Source: Sphaerulina vaccinii | Taxonomy: Eukaryota; Ascomycota; Dothideomycetes; Mycosphaerellales; Mycosphaerellaceae | Length of the DNA stretch: 64,000 nt | Direction of reading: 5' to 3' | NCBI GenBank assembly: GCA_022570795.1 | Contig: JAKUDP010000016.1 | Location: 124,001-188,000, forward strand | Shown: positions 38,255-49,143 of the stretch, piece by piece | Layout of the letters: the number at the start of each line of letters is the position of its first letter | How positions within the stretch are numbered: the first letter of the stretch is position 1 | Position numbers and translations under genes: made by a program | Notes under the pieces: model-generated | What the model saw: the letters and a program-made list of their open reading frames with translations, nothing else | What the model was told of the DNA's origin: nothing | The model's database searches: none

Positions 38255-39742
38255 ATGTCTCCCTCCAAGGTCAGCAGCATCAAGTTCGACGAGTTCTTCA
38301 ACATCATCGACGGCCAGCAACGCAGCGCCAAAGACCAACACCACGGTATCGACCCATCGACCGGCAACAAGCTATGGCCAGTACCAATTGGCAACCAGAA
38401 GGATGTCGACGAGGCTGTCGCAGCTGCGAAGACAGCTTTCGAAACATACAAGACCACATCTCTCGAGGAGAGGAAAGAGCTGCTCGCCAAGTTCAAGGAT
38501 GCTCTATTGGCACACAGTGAAGAGATGACCGAGCTGCTCTGCGCAGAGACCGGCAAACCAAAACAAATCGCTGAGATGGAGACGAAGGGTGGTGTTGAGG
38601 GTTGGTTCGGCCACCACAGCACCCTGGACATCCCAGAAGAGAGCATGGAGGATGACGAGAAGGTCATCACTACACGCTACACTCCTCTTGGTGTCATTGG
38701 CGCCATCTGCCCATGGTAGTACCTCCCTCTCCCAACAACTGCACACCAACTAACATCGCATAGGAACTTCCCAATAATCCTTTCCCTCGGCAAAATAATC
38801 CCAGCCCTCCTAACAGGAAACACAATAATCGTCAAACCCTCCCCTTTCACACCCTACACAACCCTCAAAGTCGTCGAAATCGCCCAACAAGTCTATCCCC
38901 CTGGAGTCCTCAGCGCAATCGGCGGAGACGACTACCTCGGTCCAATGCTCACAGCCCATCCAGACATTGCCAAGATCTCCTTCACAGGCTCCATCGCCAC
39001 AGGAAAGAAAATCATGGCGGCCTGCGCTCAAACTCTCAAGCGCGTAACTCTCGAACTAGGAGGAAATGACGCTTCTATCGTCCTTCCAGATGTCGATGTT
39101 AAGAAAACTGCTCCAGAACTCGTCATGGGAGCTTTCCAGAACAGTGGACAAGTCTGCGTTGCTACTAAGAGGATTTACATCCATCAGGATATCTACGATG
39201 ACATGTTGAGTGAGATGGTAGCTTTCACTAAGACTCTCACGGTCGGTCCACCATCCGAAGGAGCTTTCCTCGGACCAATCCAAAACCAAATGCAATACGA
39301 GAAGGTCAAGTCCTACTTCGCCGACACAAAGAAACAGGGCTACAAATTCGCCGTAGGCCCAGAAGAGGTTGCTTCCGGCAAGGGCTTCTTCATCCAACCC
39401 ACCATCATCGATAACCCACCCAACGATTCCAAGATCATCCAAGAAGAGCCTTTTGGACCTATCGTTCCTACACAGCCCTGGTCTGATGAGGAAGAAGTCA
39501 TCAAACGCGCGAATGCTTCTAATGCTGGACTTGGAGCTTGCGTCTGGGGTAAGGACGTCAAGCGTGCAGAGGCCATCGGCAAGAGGCTGGAAGCTGGTTC
39601 GGTCTTTATCAACTCGTGGGAGAAGCCAACGCCGCAAGCGTTCTTCGGTGGTCACAAGGAGTCTGGTATTGGTGGAGAGTGGGGTCGCGAGGGGCTTAAG
39701 GCTTACTGCAACGCTCACGTTATGCACTCTTATAAGATCTAA
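38255..39742 (+). CDS. NAD(P)-dependent aldehyde dehydrogenase
   Basis: Oxidises an aldehyde to the acid; substrate not predictable from sequence. Exons 38255-38715 and 38764-39742, split by a 48-nt intron inside the CPW-NFP motif, give 479 residues, the family norm. Seen: GVIGAICPWNFP (oxyanion Asn and cofactor entry), IVKPSP (cofactor-binding Lys), FTGSIATG (a G-x4-G cofactor loop), general-base Glu251 in LELGGND, catalytic Cys285 in NSGQVCVATKR, EEPFGPI, and a C-terminal SGIGGEWG. Start at 38255 (AATCATGTC context) rather than 38213, because the extra 14 residues do not resemble the family and the ATG lies at a good distance from the TATA element. Converges with the FN3 gene. Confidence 0.93.
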
Positions 39743-40193
39743 GAGGTCGACGAGGTGGGAGAGAGGTGTGGGGATTGTATGAATGAGTTATGATGAGTTC
39801 TGATGATGAGATACCAATCCAATGCAGTCCCTTTCGAGCATTATCTTATGCCATTACTCAATCCATCTCCTTCAGCATGCATCTCTGAAGAGCATGTTCA
39901 ATCAGTCGTGCCACTGGAGTCCTGTCCCCAGTGCATCTGCCGAAACCAACTGCCGCGCCCAAGCTGTTCGACTCCTTCTCCTGACATCTTGCTCGTCACC
40001 CGACGACTGCTCTCATCAGCATGTTCCGATTGATCTCAAGAACCAGCTACTCCTTCGAGGTCACTGGAGGCGACAAGATGTTCTTATGGTAGGTAAATGT
40101 AGGTAAAGAGCGAGTAACGATCTGCGATTGATCTTATCTTCACCATCTACCTCTAGTCCACAACTTCGCCAGCCGCAATGGAAAAGAGGTATA
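39743..40193. other. Convergent intergenic region
   Basis: 3' flanks of the aldehyde dehydrogenase (plus) and FN3/coiled-coil gene (minus). No gene supported. Confidence 0.4.
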
Positions 40194-43100
40194 CTACTCC
40201 TCCCTCTCATCACGATCTTCGTCAGTAGTCATGCTCATTCCACTCAGACTGGGAGTCTCGTTGCCCTTCTTCTTGTCTTTCCCGCCACCCAGCTTGAGCA
40301 CATTACTCCAGTTCCTGCTACCACGATCTTTGCTCTCACGACCAGGAGTCAGATCCTTACTTTCCCTTACACTACTAACGCTGGCACTCAGCGACGCTGG
40401 ACCTCCGTCCTGTTCGTCTTCGGTGTGCAGGTGGGTGTCAAGTTTCGACTTGTTGCGCTGAAATTTGGGGATGAAACCTCCTGTTGATGACTTACGAGAG
40501 AGTTTCTGCATGAAAGATTCTCTGCTCGCAGAAGAGCTACCACCACCAAGATGAGGAGAATTGGCAGCAGCTTCGGAAGTATAGGATGGCGTGCGTACAA
40601 GGTCGGCTGAGTTTCGACCAGATTCAGCGAGGGACGATTCAGCGAGGGACGATTCAGCCGTGGTGATACTACGAGTATCTCGGGACTTGCGACTGTTAGG
40701 AGGTGAGAAGTCTTCGTCATTCTCTCCTTGTGCGAGGTTGGGAGTATTGTGCGCAGAGCCGGCGTTGGAAGAGCCCTCGCCTCTTGACTTGGTCAACTTC
40801 ATGCTAGAAAAGAATGACCCAGCAGCTGACTTGAAGTTTGGCGCTGCCGGGTTGAGTTTGGGTTCTTCTTCTGTAGGCTCCTCGACTGTGACTTGATTTG
40901 CAGGTGGCTTGCTACCAATAGGACCTAGAGCTGAGGCACGACCATCATCAAATCGATCGTCGTCTTCATCCTCTGTAATGTCGTCCGGAGGACCGCTGCC
41001 ACCGTATTGTGCTGATGGACGACGTGAAGGATGACGAGAGCCAAACAAGCGGGACTGTGGAGGCTGGTTCTGGTTCCAAGCAGTGCCAAAAGCCAGTGGA
41101 CTGCTTCTGTTACCGCTTCCGGCATCTCCAGAGCCCCAGCCATCACCGCCCCACCGGTTGCTGTCAAACGACGGCCTCGGCAGCTCGTTCGAGTGCGTGG
41201 AACCAGGCCTGGGCGATGCAGGTCGCTTCCCGAAGGCACCGAAGCTGGTAGGCCAGCCACCTCCATTCTCAGTAGACTTGGTGAACAAGTTGAAAGCTCG
41301 CATACGCCGCGAGGCTGCCGGAACAGGAGGTGCATCGAACGAGAGCTCGCCACCAAAAGACGGTCCGCTGAGCATGGAGCCAGATATGCTGCTATTCCTC
41401 TTACGGGTCTCAGAATCGATCCCTGCAAGGCCACCATCCTGTCGAGGCATGGAGTTCGCTTTGCTAAGGGCCGGACCTTCTTCACCAGCGCTTGTCTTAG
41501 CTCGAGGCTTGATGCCGAACATGCCACTGAATCGACTGCCGGTGTTGCTGATGGCGCGATTGGAACGAGTGGAACGAATCGAACGCCCATCAGAGTCCAT
41601 GACACGCTCCACGCCTTCAGGAGAACCGATAAGGTTCTGCGCGCTCGCTCGCGGACTGGCGAACACACTAGCTGGTCGACTGCCCGCGGACGCAGGCGAT
41701 GCTGGGCCAGGATCGAAGGCTGTGGAATTCTGTAGGGACGAAGTTGCATTGCCAGGAGGATCCGATAGCCCAGGAAGCGCTCCTAGACCAGGGAGAATCA
41801 TCTCCGTGAGCGTCCTATCACCATCACCAAACAGGTCTGCAGGTATAAGATTGGCACCAGCCCCTGGACTCATTGGCGCGCCACCAGTCAGCTTGTCCCG
41901 ATCCTCGTCTGAAATTGACATGCCATCTGTGGGACCCGGAAGTGTCATGCCGTTGTTGAAGTTGAAGAAGGCCGATGCTCCAGGATAGATTGAGGACGTT
42001 GTCGCAGTACCCGGTTGGAATGGTACAGAAGTGGTAGGGAAAGTCGTCATGCGGGGACTGTCAGACGAGCTTACGCCACTCTGTGCTCTTCGACTACGAT
42101 TGCTATCGCCCCTGCGCAGTGGTCGTTCTTGAGTGGTGGGTGGAGAGGCATATTGCTGGGCTGCTTCCTCCTGTCTTCGCTTGGCGCGGAGCTGTTCGAG
42201 ATACGCTTGCTGCTCAGCATGCATACGCTTTGAGGCTTCCAGCTTCTGCACAGTGATTGCATACTGGTGCTGCAATTGCTGGATATGCTGATCCCAGGCT
42301 CGCTGCTCCTCGACTTCCTGCTGATGCTGTTGGACGAGGTTTGGTTCCTGCTCCGTTGTGTTTGGCGAGCTGTTCTTCATGATGCGCTCCAGCTTCTTGA
42401 TCTCGGTGCTCTTCTCTTTGACTTCATCGTCCAGAAGCTTGAGCGCAGCCGCTTCTTCCGCCTGCTTTGCACGCAACTCTTCCTTCTCTTGCTCGGCTTT
42501 CCGAATGTGGTCTTCCTTCTCCTGCTTGATCTCCTCTACTTCCTGCTTCATGTTTTCAGCCTCCTGTTCCCAACGTACCATGTCCTCCTTCAGCTTCAGC
42601 CTTTCCTGCCTCTTCTGCTGAAGAAGACGCTCGTGCTTCGTCCGATCGTTCTGAGCATTGGTATTCTGCCGTTCAAGAGTGTTGACTTCCTTTTTCAGGT
42701 TCCGACTAGCTTTATCTTGCTCCAATGCTTTCGCCTTCAACTCGTCTCTTTCCTTGGCCAATTCCTCCTTCTGCTTTGACTCCTCTTCTTCTTCCTCTCT
42801 AGACTGCTTCTCAGCTTCGTCAGTCTCCCTTCGAATCACATCGAGTCTCTCCGTCAGTCGCGTAATAGTCTCCGTGCCTTCGGGAGGCTCAATCTCTTCA
42901 GCAGGCGGATTATGCTTCTGCAGGTCGAGGGTAGATGGCGAAGGTCTGCGGCCTCTCACGCTTCTACTTGGACCCACTCCCCCCATGCTGTTCTCTCGTA
43001 CCATCGGTGGCGCATCTGGAGTCGCGATTGTGATATCCTGAAGTCCGCGATATGGAACAGCCTGGACGGGCACCTGTGGTATATCGTACTCGCCATTGTC

Positions 43101-43732
43101 GTCTACTGATATGGCAAAGAAGTCGCCCGAAGATAGCGCCTTCGTGCGGAAGCGAATGGGTTGACTCTTCGAAATGAAGTCCTGGTTATTTGCCAGCGAT
43201 ACTCTCACCACGTAGAAACAGGCTGGCTGCAGTCCTGTAATCAATGCAGCCGATTCCTTGACCGAGACATGAGCCACCAGATCCCCATTGACCATAATCT
43301 CAAACTTGTGCGTGCTCTTATTCATGCGCAAAGGACTTTCAGGCAGCGTCCAATGCACAATTGCTCCATCCGCCTTGACTCCTGCGAGGTCGATGATGGG
43401 CGCCGAGGGAATGTCGAAGCCGAGAAGTCCAGCGAGTTCCTCCAGCGGCTTTGAGAGGACCTGGGAGGCTCGCCATATCAACCTATATGAAAGCGGGTCA
43501 GAGTCGTAATATCTGCCTCGGAGCTTGTCTTCTAGACTTACCATGACAGCGCCGTGAATACGATGAAGGGCTTGAAGTACAGAGCCAGAGGACCGAGAAG
43601 CGAGTTGACAAGAGCCTGACATACTGGCAGCAGATATGGCCAGACCTGGTTCGAGGTGGAGAGGAAGCCCGTCTCTCGAATCTGGTCCACTGCTACAGCA
43701 AGCCAGCCTGCGGTCTGCTGACGCCCGGCCAT
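40194..43732 (-). CDS. Fibronectin type III / coiled-coil protein with membrane-like N-terminus
   Basis: Exons 43732-43542 and 43482-40194, joined across a 59-nt intron (GTAAGT donor, TATAG acceptor), give 1159 residues. The first exon begins MAGRQQTAGWLAVAVDQI and encodes hydrophobic helices (about 25-60) that look membrane-associated; a continuous frame with a different N-terminus exists upstream but reads through the intron. Residues about 85-185 form a fibronectin type III-like module (AIVHWTLPESPL, then LQPACFYVVRVSL). A long Glu/Gln/Lys-rich coiled coil spans about 270-500. The rest is disordered Ser/Pro/Gly-rich sequence with a 15-bp repeat near its end and a basic Lys/Gly tail. The plan recurs in filamentous ascomycetes and may be linked to cell-end or cortex organisation; I cannot assign a named family. 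Confidence 0.75.
40621..40660. repeat. 15-bp in-frame tandem repeat within the FN3 gene
   Basis: GATTCAGCGAGGGAC occurs twice in tandem plus a partial third copy, encoding repeated ESSLA units. The unit length is a multiple of three, so copy-number change would keep the frame. Confidence 0.85.
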
Positions 43733-44396
43733 AGCATATCTGTAGGGACGTAAGAAACAAGAAGAAATACCAACAACAAGACAGACAGACACAAGATGCA
43801 CAATCAATCAACAATCAAGCCATGAACGTGAACGTGAACAGGGAGGGACATGTGAGAATTCGGGAGACAACGCCTCTCTCCGCACTTTGCATGAAGATCC
43901 GGCGCAACAAGCTTCATGGACATGGCACATGCATCAGTTGGCAGGGTTGACACAGAGCACGTCTCAACAACAGCATCGTTCAGTACAGAAACACAACAGA
44001 CAATCTTCTTGTTCTCTTTTCAGTAACATCCCTTTCCGTTCTTCTCCATTGTCTTGATTTTCGTCGGCATTTTCGCATCTCTCTCCGGCCTTTCATCACG
44101 ATCCACTCGAGTGCCTCCTCGGCTTTGATCTGGCAGCTGACCCATACTATCCCGATGTCTTAACGAGAACGACGTCACGCCGACAGGTTACAAAACAGAA
44201 CGAACAACAGTCGCTTGATCAATAATAAGACCATTCACTGATACTGTCTACCAACATCCCTCTCCCTTGAGCGAGGCGACTATTGACCGACGATCCTCAC
44301 GCCATCGATATAAGCACAATTACAGAGACACATGATCTCCACGAAACGAATACGACTGCGCTCTTGAGCTCCAGGATCACCTTAGCATAAATCACG
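43733..44396. promoter_or_regulatory. Divergent promoter region, FN3 gene / PAH1
   Basis: 664 bp between two head-to-head genes. Several CT-rich stretches (about 44010-44090) precede the PAH1 start, consistent with a fungal core promoter and leader. No specific site assigned. Confidence 0.4.
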
Positions 44397-46973
44397 ATGC
44401 AGTACGTGAGATCACTAGCTGGCGGGGTCTCAAGCACATGGAATTCGATCAATCCTGCAACACTCTCAGGCGCTATCGACGTGGTAGTAGTGGAGCAGGA
44501 AGATGGATCGTTGGCGTGTAGTCCGTTCCACATTCGATTTGGCAAATTCTCTCTCCTACGGCCCTCAGAGAAGAAGGTGGAATTCAAGGTCAATGGCGAG
44601 AAGCGGGACTTTCCTATGAAGTTGGGTGTTGGAGGCGAGGCTTTCTTCGTGTTCGAGACGCTGGACGATGTGCCTGAAGCATATCAGACTTCTCCTTTGG
44701 TATCGCCCGCTGCGAGTCCCGAGCTGAAAGCCAGTGCTCCGGAAACACCTGCGCTGCAAGAGCCCGACCCTTTCGACCTCGAAAAGAACACTCTAGGCGT
44801 TCCCCAGGATGTGGCATATCGAACAAAAGGGCACAGTAGGAGTACGACGGAGGGTATGCCCATAACGCCAACGCTACAAAGAGGGAGCTCAACACCACCT
44901 TCGAGCTCTCATGAACAACAGCCCAGACCGCGCGCGCTATCTGGAGATTTCTCTAGCTTCCACCCAACCCTCGATCGAACGTCCTCCGACAGTGCACTTC
45001 CCGCAGCTCGAGCCGCTATAACAGAGTCCTTAGACCGCTCAGAGGTCATATTGTCAGCAGGATCAGAAAGAGCACCAAGTCCGTTAAGAAGTAGAACAGA
45101 TGGGGCAGACAGTCCTTCTCCCGAACAATCAGAGGCGAAAGAGCGGGCTATGGCTTTGTCGAAGAAGTTGTGGACATCGAACATAAGTAATCAGGTAACG
45201 GAATCTGGCGATCTCATGCTTGACATGAGTAATTATGGTAGTGGCAATGCAGAAGCACTGCAAGCCGAGAGTATCGCAAGACAGCTGCTTTCAGAAGAGC
45301 TCGACGGACCATACGACATTGGCTCACTCATCGGAGCTGATGAGAAAGGTAACATCTGGATCTACAGCAGTGAAGAGGCGAAGGATGCAGCGAACAAGCG
45401 CGCAGCGGCAGCAGGCATGGGCAGCTATAACCCAACTGCATATGCTTCTACCGATGCGATCTCGGACCCAGGATATCATTCTGACGATGCACGGAGCGTG
45501 GACTCGAAAGCAGGATATGTCAACACTCACAGTAGGCGTGACTCTGACAGTGCTGTTGGCATAGGGTCCCAGCCTTCGTCACCTTCTGCAACCGCAGGAG
45601 ATCCGAACAAGAACTATGCCAAAACGCTTCGTTTGACATCGGACCAGCTCAAAGGCATGGGTTTAAAGTCAGGAGCGAACAGCATGGCGTTCACCGTCAA
45701 TCGTGCGACCTGCGAGGCAACCCTCTGGTACTGGAGACATGATGTGCCGATTGTGATCTCTGATATAGATGGAACCATCACCAAGTCGGACGTGCTGGGA
45801 CATGTAATGAACAAGATAGGCCGAGATTGGACGCATCAAGGGGTCGCTAAGCTCTATACCGAGATCGCCTCCAATGGCTACAACTTTCTGTATTTGACGA
45901 GCAGAAGTGTTGGCCAAGCAGATACTACCAGAGCGTATCTCAAAGGCGTGATACAGGAAGGGTACAAGCTGCCTCCAGGCCCTGTCATTCTAAGTCCAGA
46001 TCGGACAATAGCAGCATTGCGGCGAGAAGTATACTTGCGCAAGCCGGAGATTTTCAAGATGGCTTGCTTGCGCGATATCATGTCCCTTTTCGCGGGTCAT
46101 GGTGGAGCACAGAACACTACCGAGAATGCTTTAGAAGCGGGTCTGAAGCCTATGAACACCGCAGACATGCCTGGCGGCCTTGGTGCTGGTCGAGGCAAAT
46201 CTGGCTCACCCTTCTATGCCGGATTTGGAAATCGTCTGACAGATGCACTGAGTTATCGTTCTGTCAATATTCCATCGACGCGGATCTTCACGATTAACAC
46301 CAATTCAGAGATCAGTCTAGATCTGCTGTCACTCAACCACTACAAGACCGCCTACAGTAGCATGCGAGAGATCGTAGACCACTACTTCCCACCCGTGGGC
46401 CTACTCGTGAAAGGCGGCGGAGAAGAATTCACAGACTTCAACTACTGGCGAAGTAAGCCCATGGACATCGCCGACTTTACTGACTCCGAAAATGAGGACG
46501 GACCTATTACCTCCGCAGTGTCTAGAATACAGACGAGCAAAACCATCGACAGTCAAAGTGTCCTTAGCGAGGACGAAGCAGCTGATGAAATGATGGACTC
46601 GTATTTATCTGATCCTGATGGACGCCCAAGTCTTGATCAGTCAATTGCTTCTGTTCTCGGACGTGATGATGATGAATATATTAATGACGAGGAGCTTACG
46701 CAATCTATGATCGATGAAGATGAGGAGGAGGAAGGACTTGAGTATGAAGAAGACGAAACAGATGACCAAGGAGAGGAATCAGAATATGAGATTGAAGATT
46801 CTCGTGGCGGTGCACATTCACCTGTTGCACCAAGGACGCCAGAAATGAATCCTGATCATCAGAGAGAAGTGTCCACGCCGAAGCCACTTGAAAGGATGGA
46901 GGACTCGGCTTCTGGTCTTGGGATCAGTCAGTTAAGTCCTGGTACAGCTAAGAACTCGCCTAAGAAACGATAG
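44397..46973 (+). CDS. PAH1: Phosphatidate phosphatase, lipin family (PAH1)
   Basis: Dephosphorylates phosphatidic acid to diacylglycerol, controlling the split between triacylglycerol and phospholipid synthesis and nuclear-membrane growth. The 858-codon frame begins MQYVRSLAGGVSSTWNSINP, the conserved amphipathic N-terminal helix and N-LIP domain (to about residue 90). A disordered phospho-rich region follows, then the HAD-like LNS2 catalytic domain (about 440-645), with the DIDGT motif at Asp456 (DxDxT), an SDVLGH segment and a YLTSR block. The tail is very acidic (EEEEGLEYEEDE), as in fungal Pah1. Length matches yeast Pah1 (about 860). With the divergently placed FN3 gene no functional link is known. 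It shares phosphatidic acid with the phospholipase D encoded at 18.4-23.8 kb. Confidence 0.95.
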   Translation: MQYVRSLAGGVSSTWNSINPATLSGAIDVVVVEQEDGSLACSPFHIRFGKFSLLRPSEKKVEFKVNGEKRDFPMKLGVGGEAFFVFETLDDVPEAYQTSPLVSPAASPELKASAPETPALQEPDPFDLEKNTLGVPQDVAYRTKGHSRSTTEGMPITPTLQRGSSTPPSSSHEQQPRPRALSGDFSSFHPTLDRTSSDSALPAARAAITESLDRSEVILSAGSERAPSPLRSRTDGADSPSPEQSEAKERAMALSKKLWTSNISNQVTESGDLMLDMSNYGSGNAEALQAESIARQLLSEELDGPYDIGSLIGADEKGNIWIYSSEEAKDAANKRAAAAGMGSYNPTAYASTDAISDPGYHSDDARSVDSKAGYVNTHSRRDSDSAVGIGSQPSSPSATAGDPNKNYAKTLRLTSDQLKGMGLKSGANSMAFTVNRATCEATLWYWRHDVPIVISDIDGTITKSDVLGHVMNKIGRDWTHQGVAKLYTEIASNGYNFLYLTSRSVGQADTTRAYLKGVIQEGYKLPPGPVILSPDRTIAALRREVYLRKPEIFKMACLRDIMSLFAGHGGAQNTTENALEAGLKPMNTADMPGGLGAGRGKSGSPFYAGFGNRLTDALSYRSVNIPSTRIFTINTNSEISLDLLSLNHYKTAYSSMREIVDHYFPPVGLLVKGGGEEFTDFNYWRSKPMDIADFTDSENEDGPITSAVSRIQTSKTIDSQSVLSEDEAADEMMDSYLSDPDGRPSLDQSIASVLGRDDDEYINDEELTQSMIDEDEEEEGLEYEEDETDDQGEESEYEIEDSRGGAHSPVAPRTPEMNPDHQREVSTPKPLERMEDSASGLGISQLSPGTAKNSPKKR

Positions 46974-49143
46974 ATAGTCGTAGAGACGAGACGCCGGAAA
47001 AGTTGGAAAGGCAATCGATCGAAGCGAAGGCATCATAGCATATTGTTTTGTTCGTTATAGCGGGCGTTCATATTAGTGTATACTTATGGGAAGGAAGGAA
47101 GCATTGCATATGTGCGTGCATGGAGGGCGCACTCGGTAGAGAAGTAGGCAGGCAATTCGCCCTTGTGTTAGTAAGAGGTACTCCAATGTCTCCTGCCCTC
47201 ACCTCTATCGACCAGGGCAATACTACTTACTATCGCCGAACGAATAGTAACTATACGCTCGACACCAACATCGATTTACTCGACAGCCTGAGATACAGAA
47301 GCATACAATTCTTCCATGCAAAAGGAAACGCGTTCGAAGCAGAGCAATCGCCTCACACAAAACTCCAGGCATTACCAAGATGAGTGAACATGCGAACCTT
47401 TGCAGATTCTAGTCGTAATCAATTGCGAGTGACAAAAACACGCTTCGCTGGTGAGAGAGACTCGATTCACACCTTCGACTCCACTCGCAAAGTATCATTG
47501 CCGCATCAGCTACGCCGATGACTTACTGCGTACACCACTAGACCAAGGACAATTGTTGGAAAAGGGCAGCTCTGCTTCGTTGATATGCCTTTATCTATCC
47601 TCCAGTATTGATCTGGAATGTGACCACACATCCGCCGTCAATGATGGATGGTATCCTGAAATAATGATATTTTGGAAAGTCGGCTAATTCGACGAATCGT
47701 CAATCGCGACTCTAAATCATGTTCGATCAAGGCCAAACCTCCCAAACATCATTCTATCGCATCATTTCGCCGAATGGCTTATTCAGATATGTAGTATGAT
47801 CGTTTTTGTGATGTTGCTGTCATTGTCACAAGTTTTGCAGAACCCTAAGCATCTCCCGCGTGAAGTCACAACGCCTCTCAGTCCTCTACCAACCTTTCAC
47901 AAAGAACATCACAACATCATTTCCATCATTTCGATAATGTCGCGTCTCTCTTCCATCGCGAGCAGCGCACTACTTCATGAACCTGACGCGTGTCACTTCA
48001 CTCCAGCCGCTCGGTGAAGACGAAGATGGCAGCCGACGCGTTTGAAGCCATTGGATGCTCCAGAGACGTGAGAAGAGAGCAGCAACTTCGACGCGAACCC
48101 TACATCCTTTGGACAGTATGCTATAAGGCCTTTACTCGACATATCACGGTTCAGGTCGACCTCCAGCAGCGTCTCATCCGACTGGGACTGTTCTGCTTGG
48201 AATCCACGTCTCTCAAGGCCAACAAGTCAGTCAGGTCGTAACAAGCGCCGTGAGGAGACATCCAACTAGATCAACAGGTCGAAGCTGGACTCCCTGACTA
48301 TCTGTTCGCTATCAGTTGGTAAGCATGGACATCAAGACCCGGCGAGAGGCAGTGGAGGCTCGAGAGCGAAACTGTGCAGCAAGGCTGGCAACTAACATTG
48401 CTTTTTATCTGCACTCAAGACTCTTCAGCTCCAGCCACCACTTGCTCAGCTGTTCCGGACAGTCTCGGACTCTTGACCAGCAGAATCACTGCTGATGACA
48501 CGCTCCCAGCCAGCACCGCTTGTACTGCGACCGGAAAGTGACTATCAGGACTTTGGTACTTTCACATGCCGGTCATGGAATGTCCTATTGCGCCGCCCAG
48601 GACATATATATCCATCTCTGACAGACACCCGAAGTACTTTCCGGTCTTATGGACACGCCGAGACAATATGTAACAGCTACGTTCATACTTTCCACATGGC
48701 GCCTTCACACCCCGCTGACATGAGATTGGCGAACTCCTCCACGAACCACAATGAGATCACCCCACCAGATCGGGCCAGTGCAAGACTGACTGCTGAGCTG
48801 TCAAGTGCATACAGCCTTAGACTCATGCAGTGAACTTGTTTCCTAGTACGGAAGAGCCGCTCGTCCTACATATACTTCAATACCGCTCGCATAGCCACGT
48901 GCCACATGCCGAACTTAAAGTGGCATGCCGATCGAATCACACACCCTCCAACACGACCACATCGTAAGCTGACGAGACGAAGGAAGCAGCTCATACAGCT
49001 GAGGCTTCCATATTGGTCTTGTGCGTCCTAAAATGGCGGTGGCCAAGAGCACAGCACTTCGCATTGTGCCGTTGTGGTGGAGGTGAGGTATGTTAAAGGA
49101 TGAGTGAGGACAGTCATGCTCTCTATTCTTCCTCTTAGCCAAC
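46974..49143. other. 2.2-kb region without a supported gene
   Basis: Between PAH1 and the peroxidase. Frames of up to about 110 codons exist, but none has a domain, signal peptide or clean splice structure. A candidate start at 47938 (MSRLSSIASS) ends after 26 codons with no evident continuation. Confidence 0.45.

Noticed and set aside
43733..43814. Longer N-terminus for the FN3 protein starting at 43814
   Set aside because: That frame reads through the intron at 43541-43483 with Cys-rich unnatural sequence; the spliced form from 43732 gives a coherent hydrophobic N-terminus.
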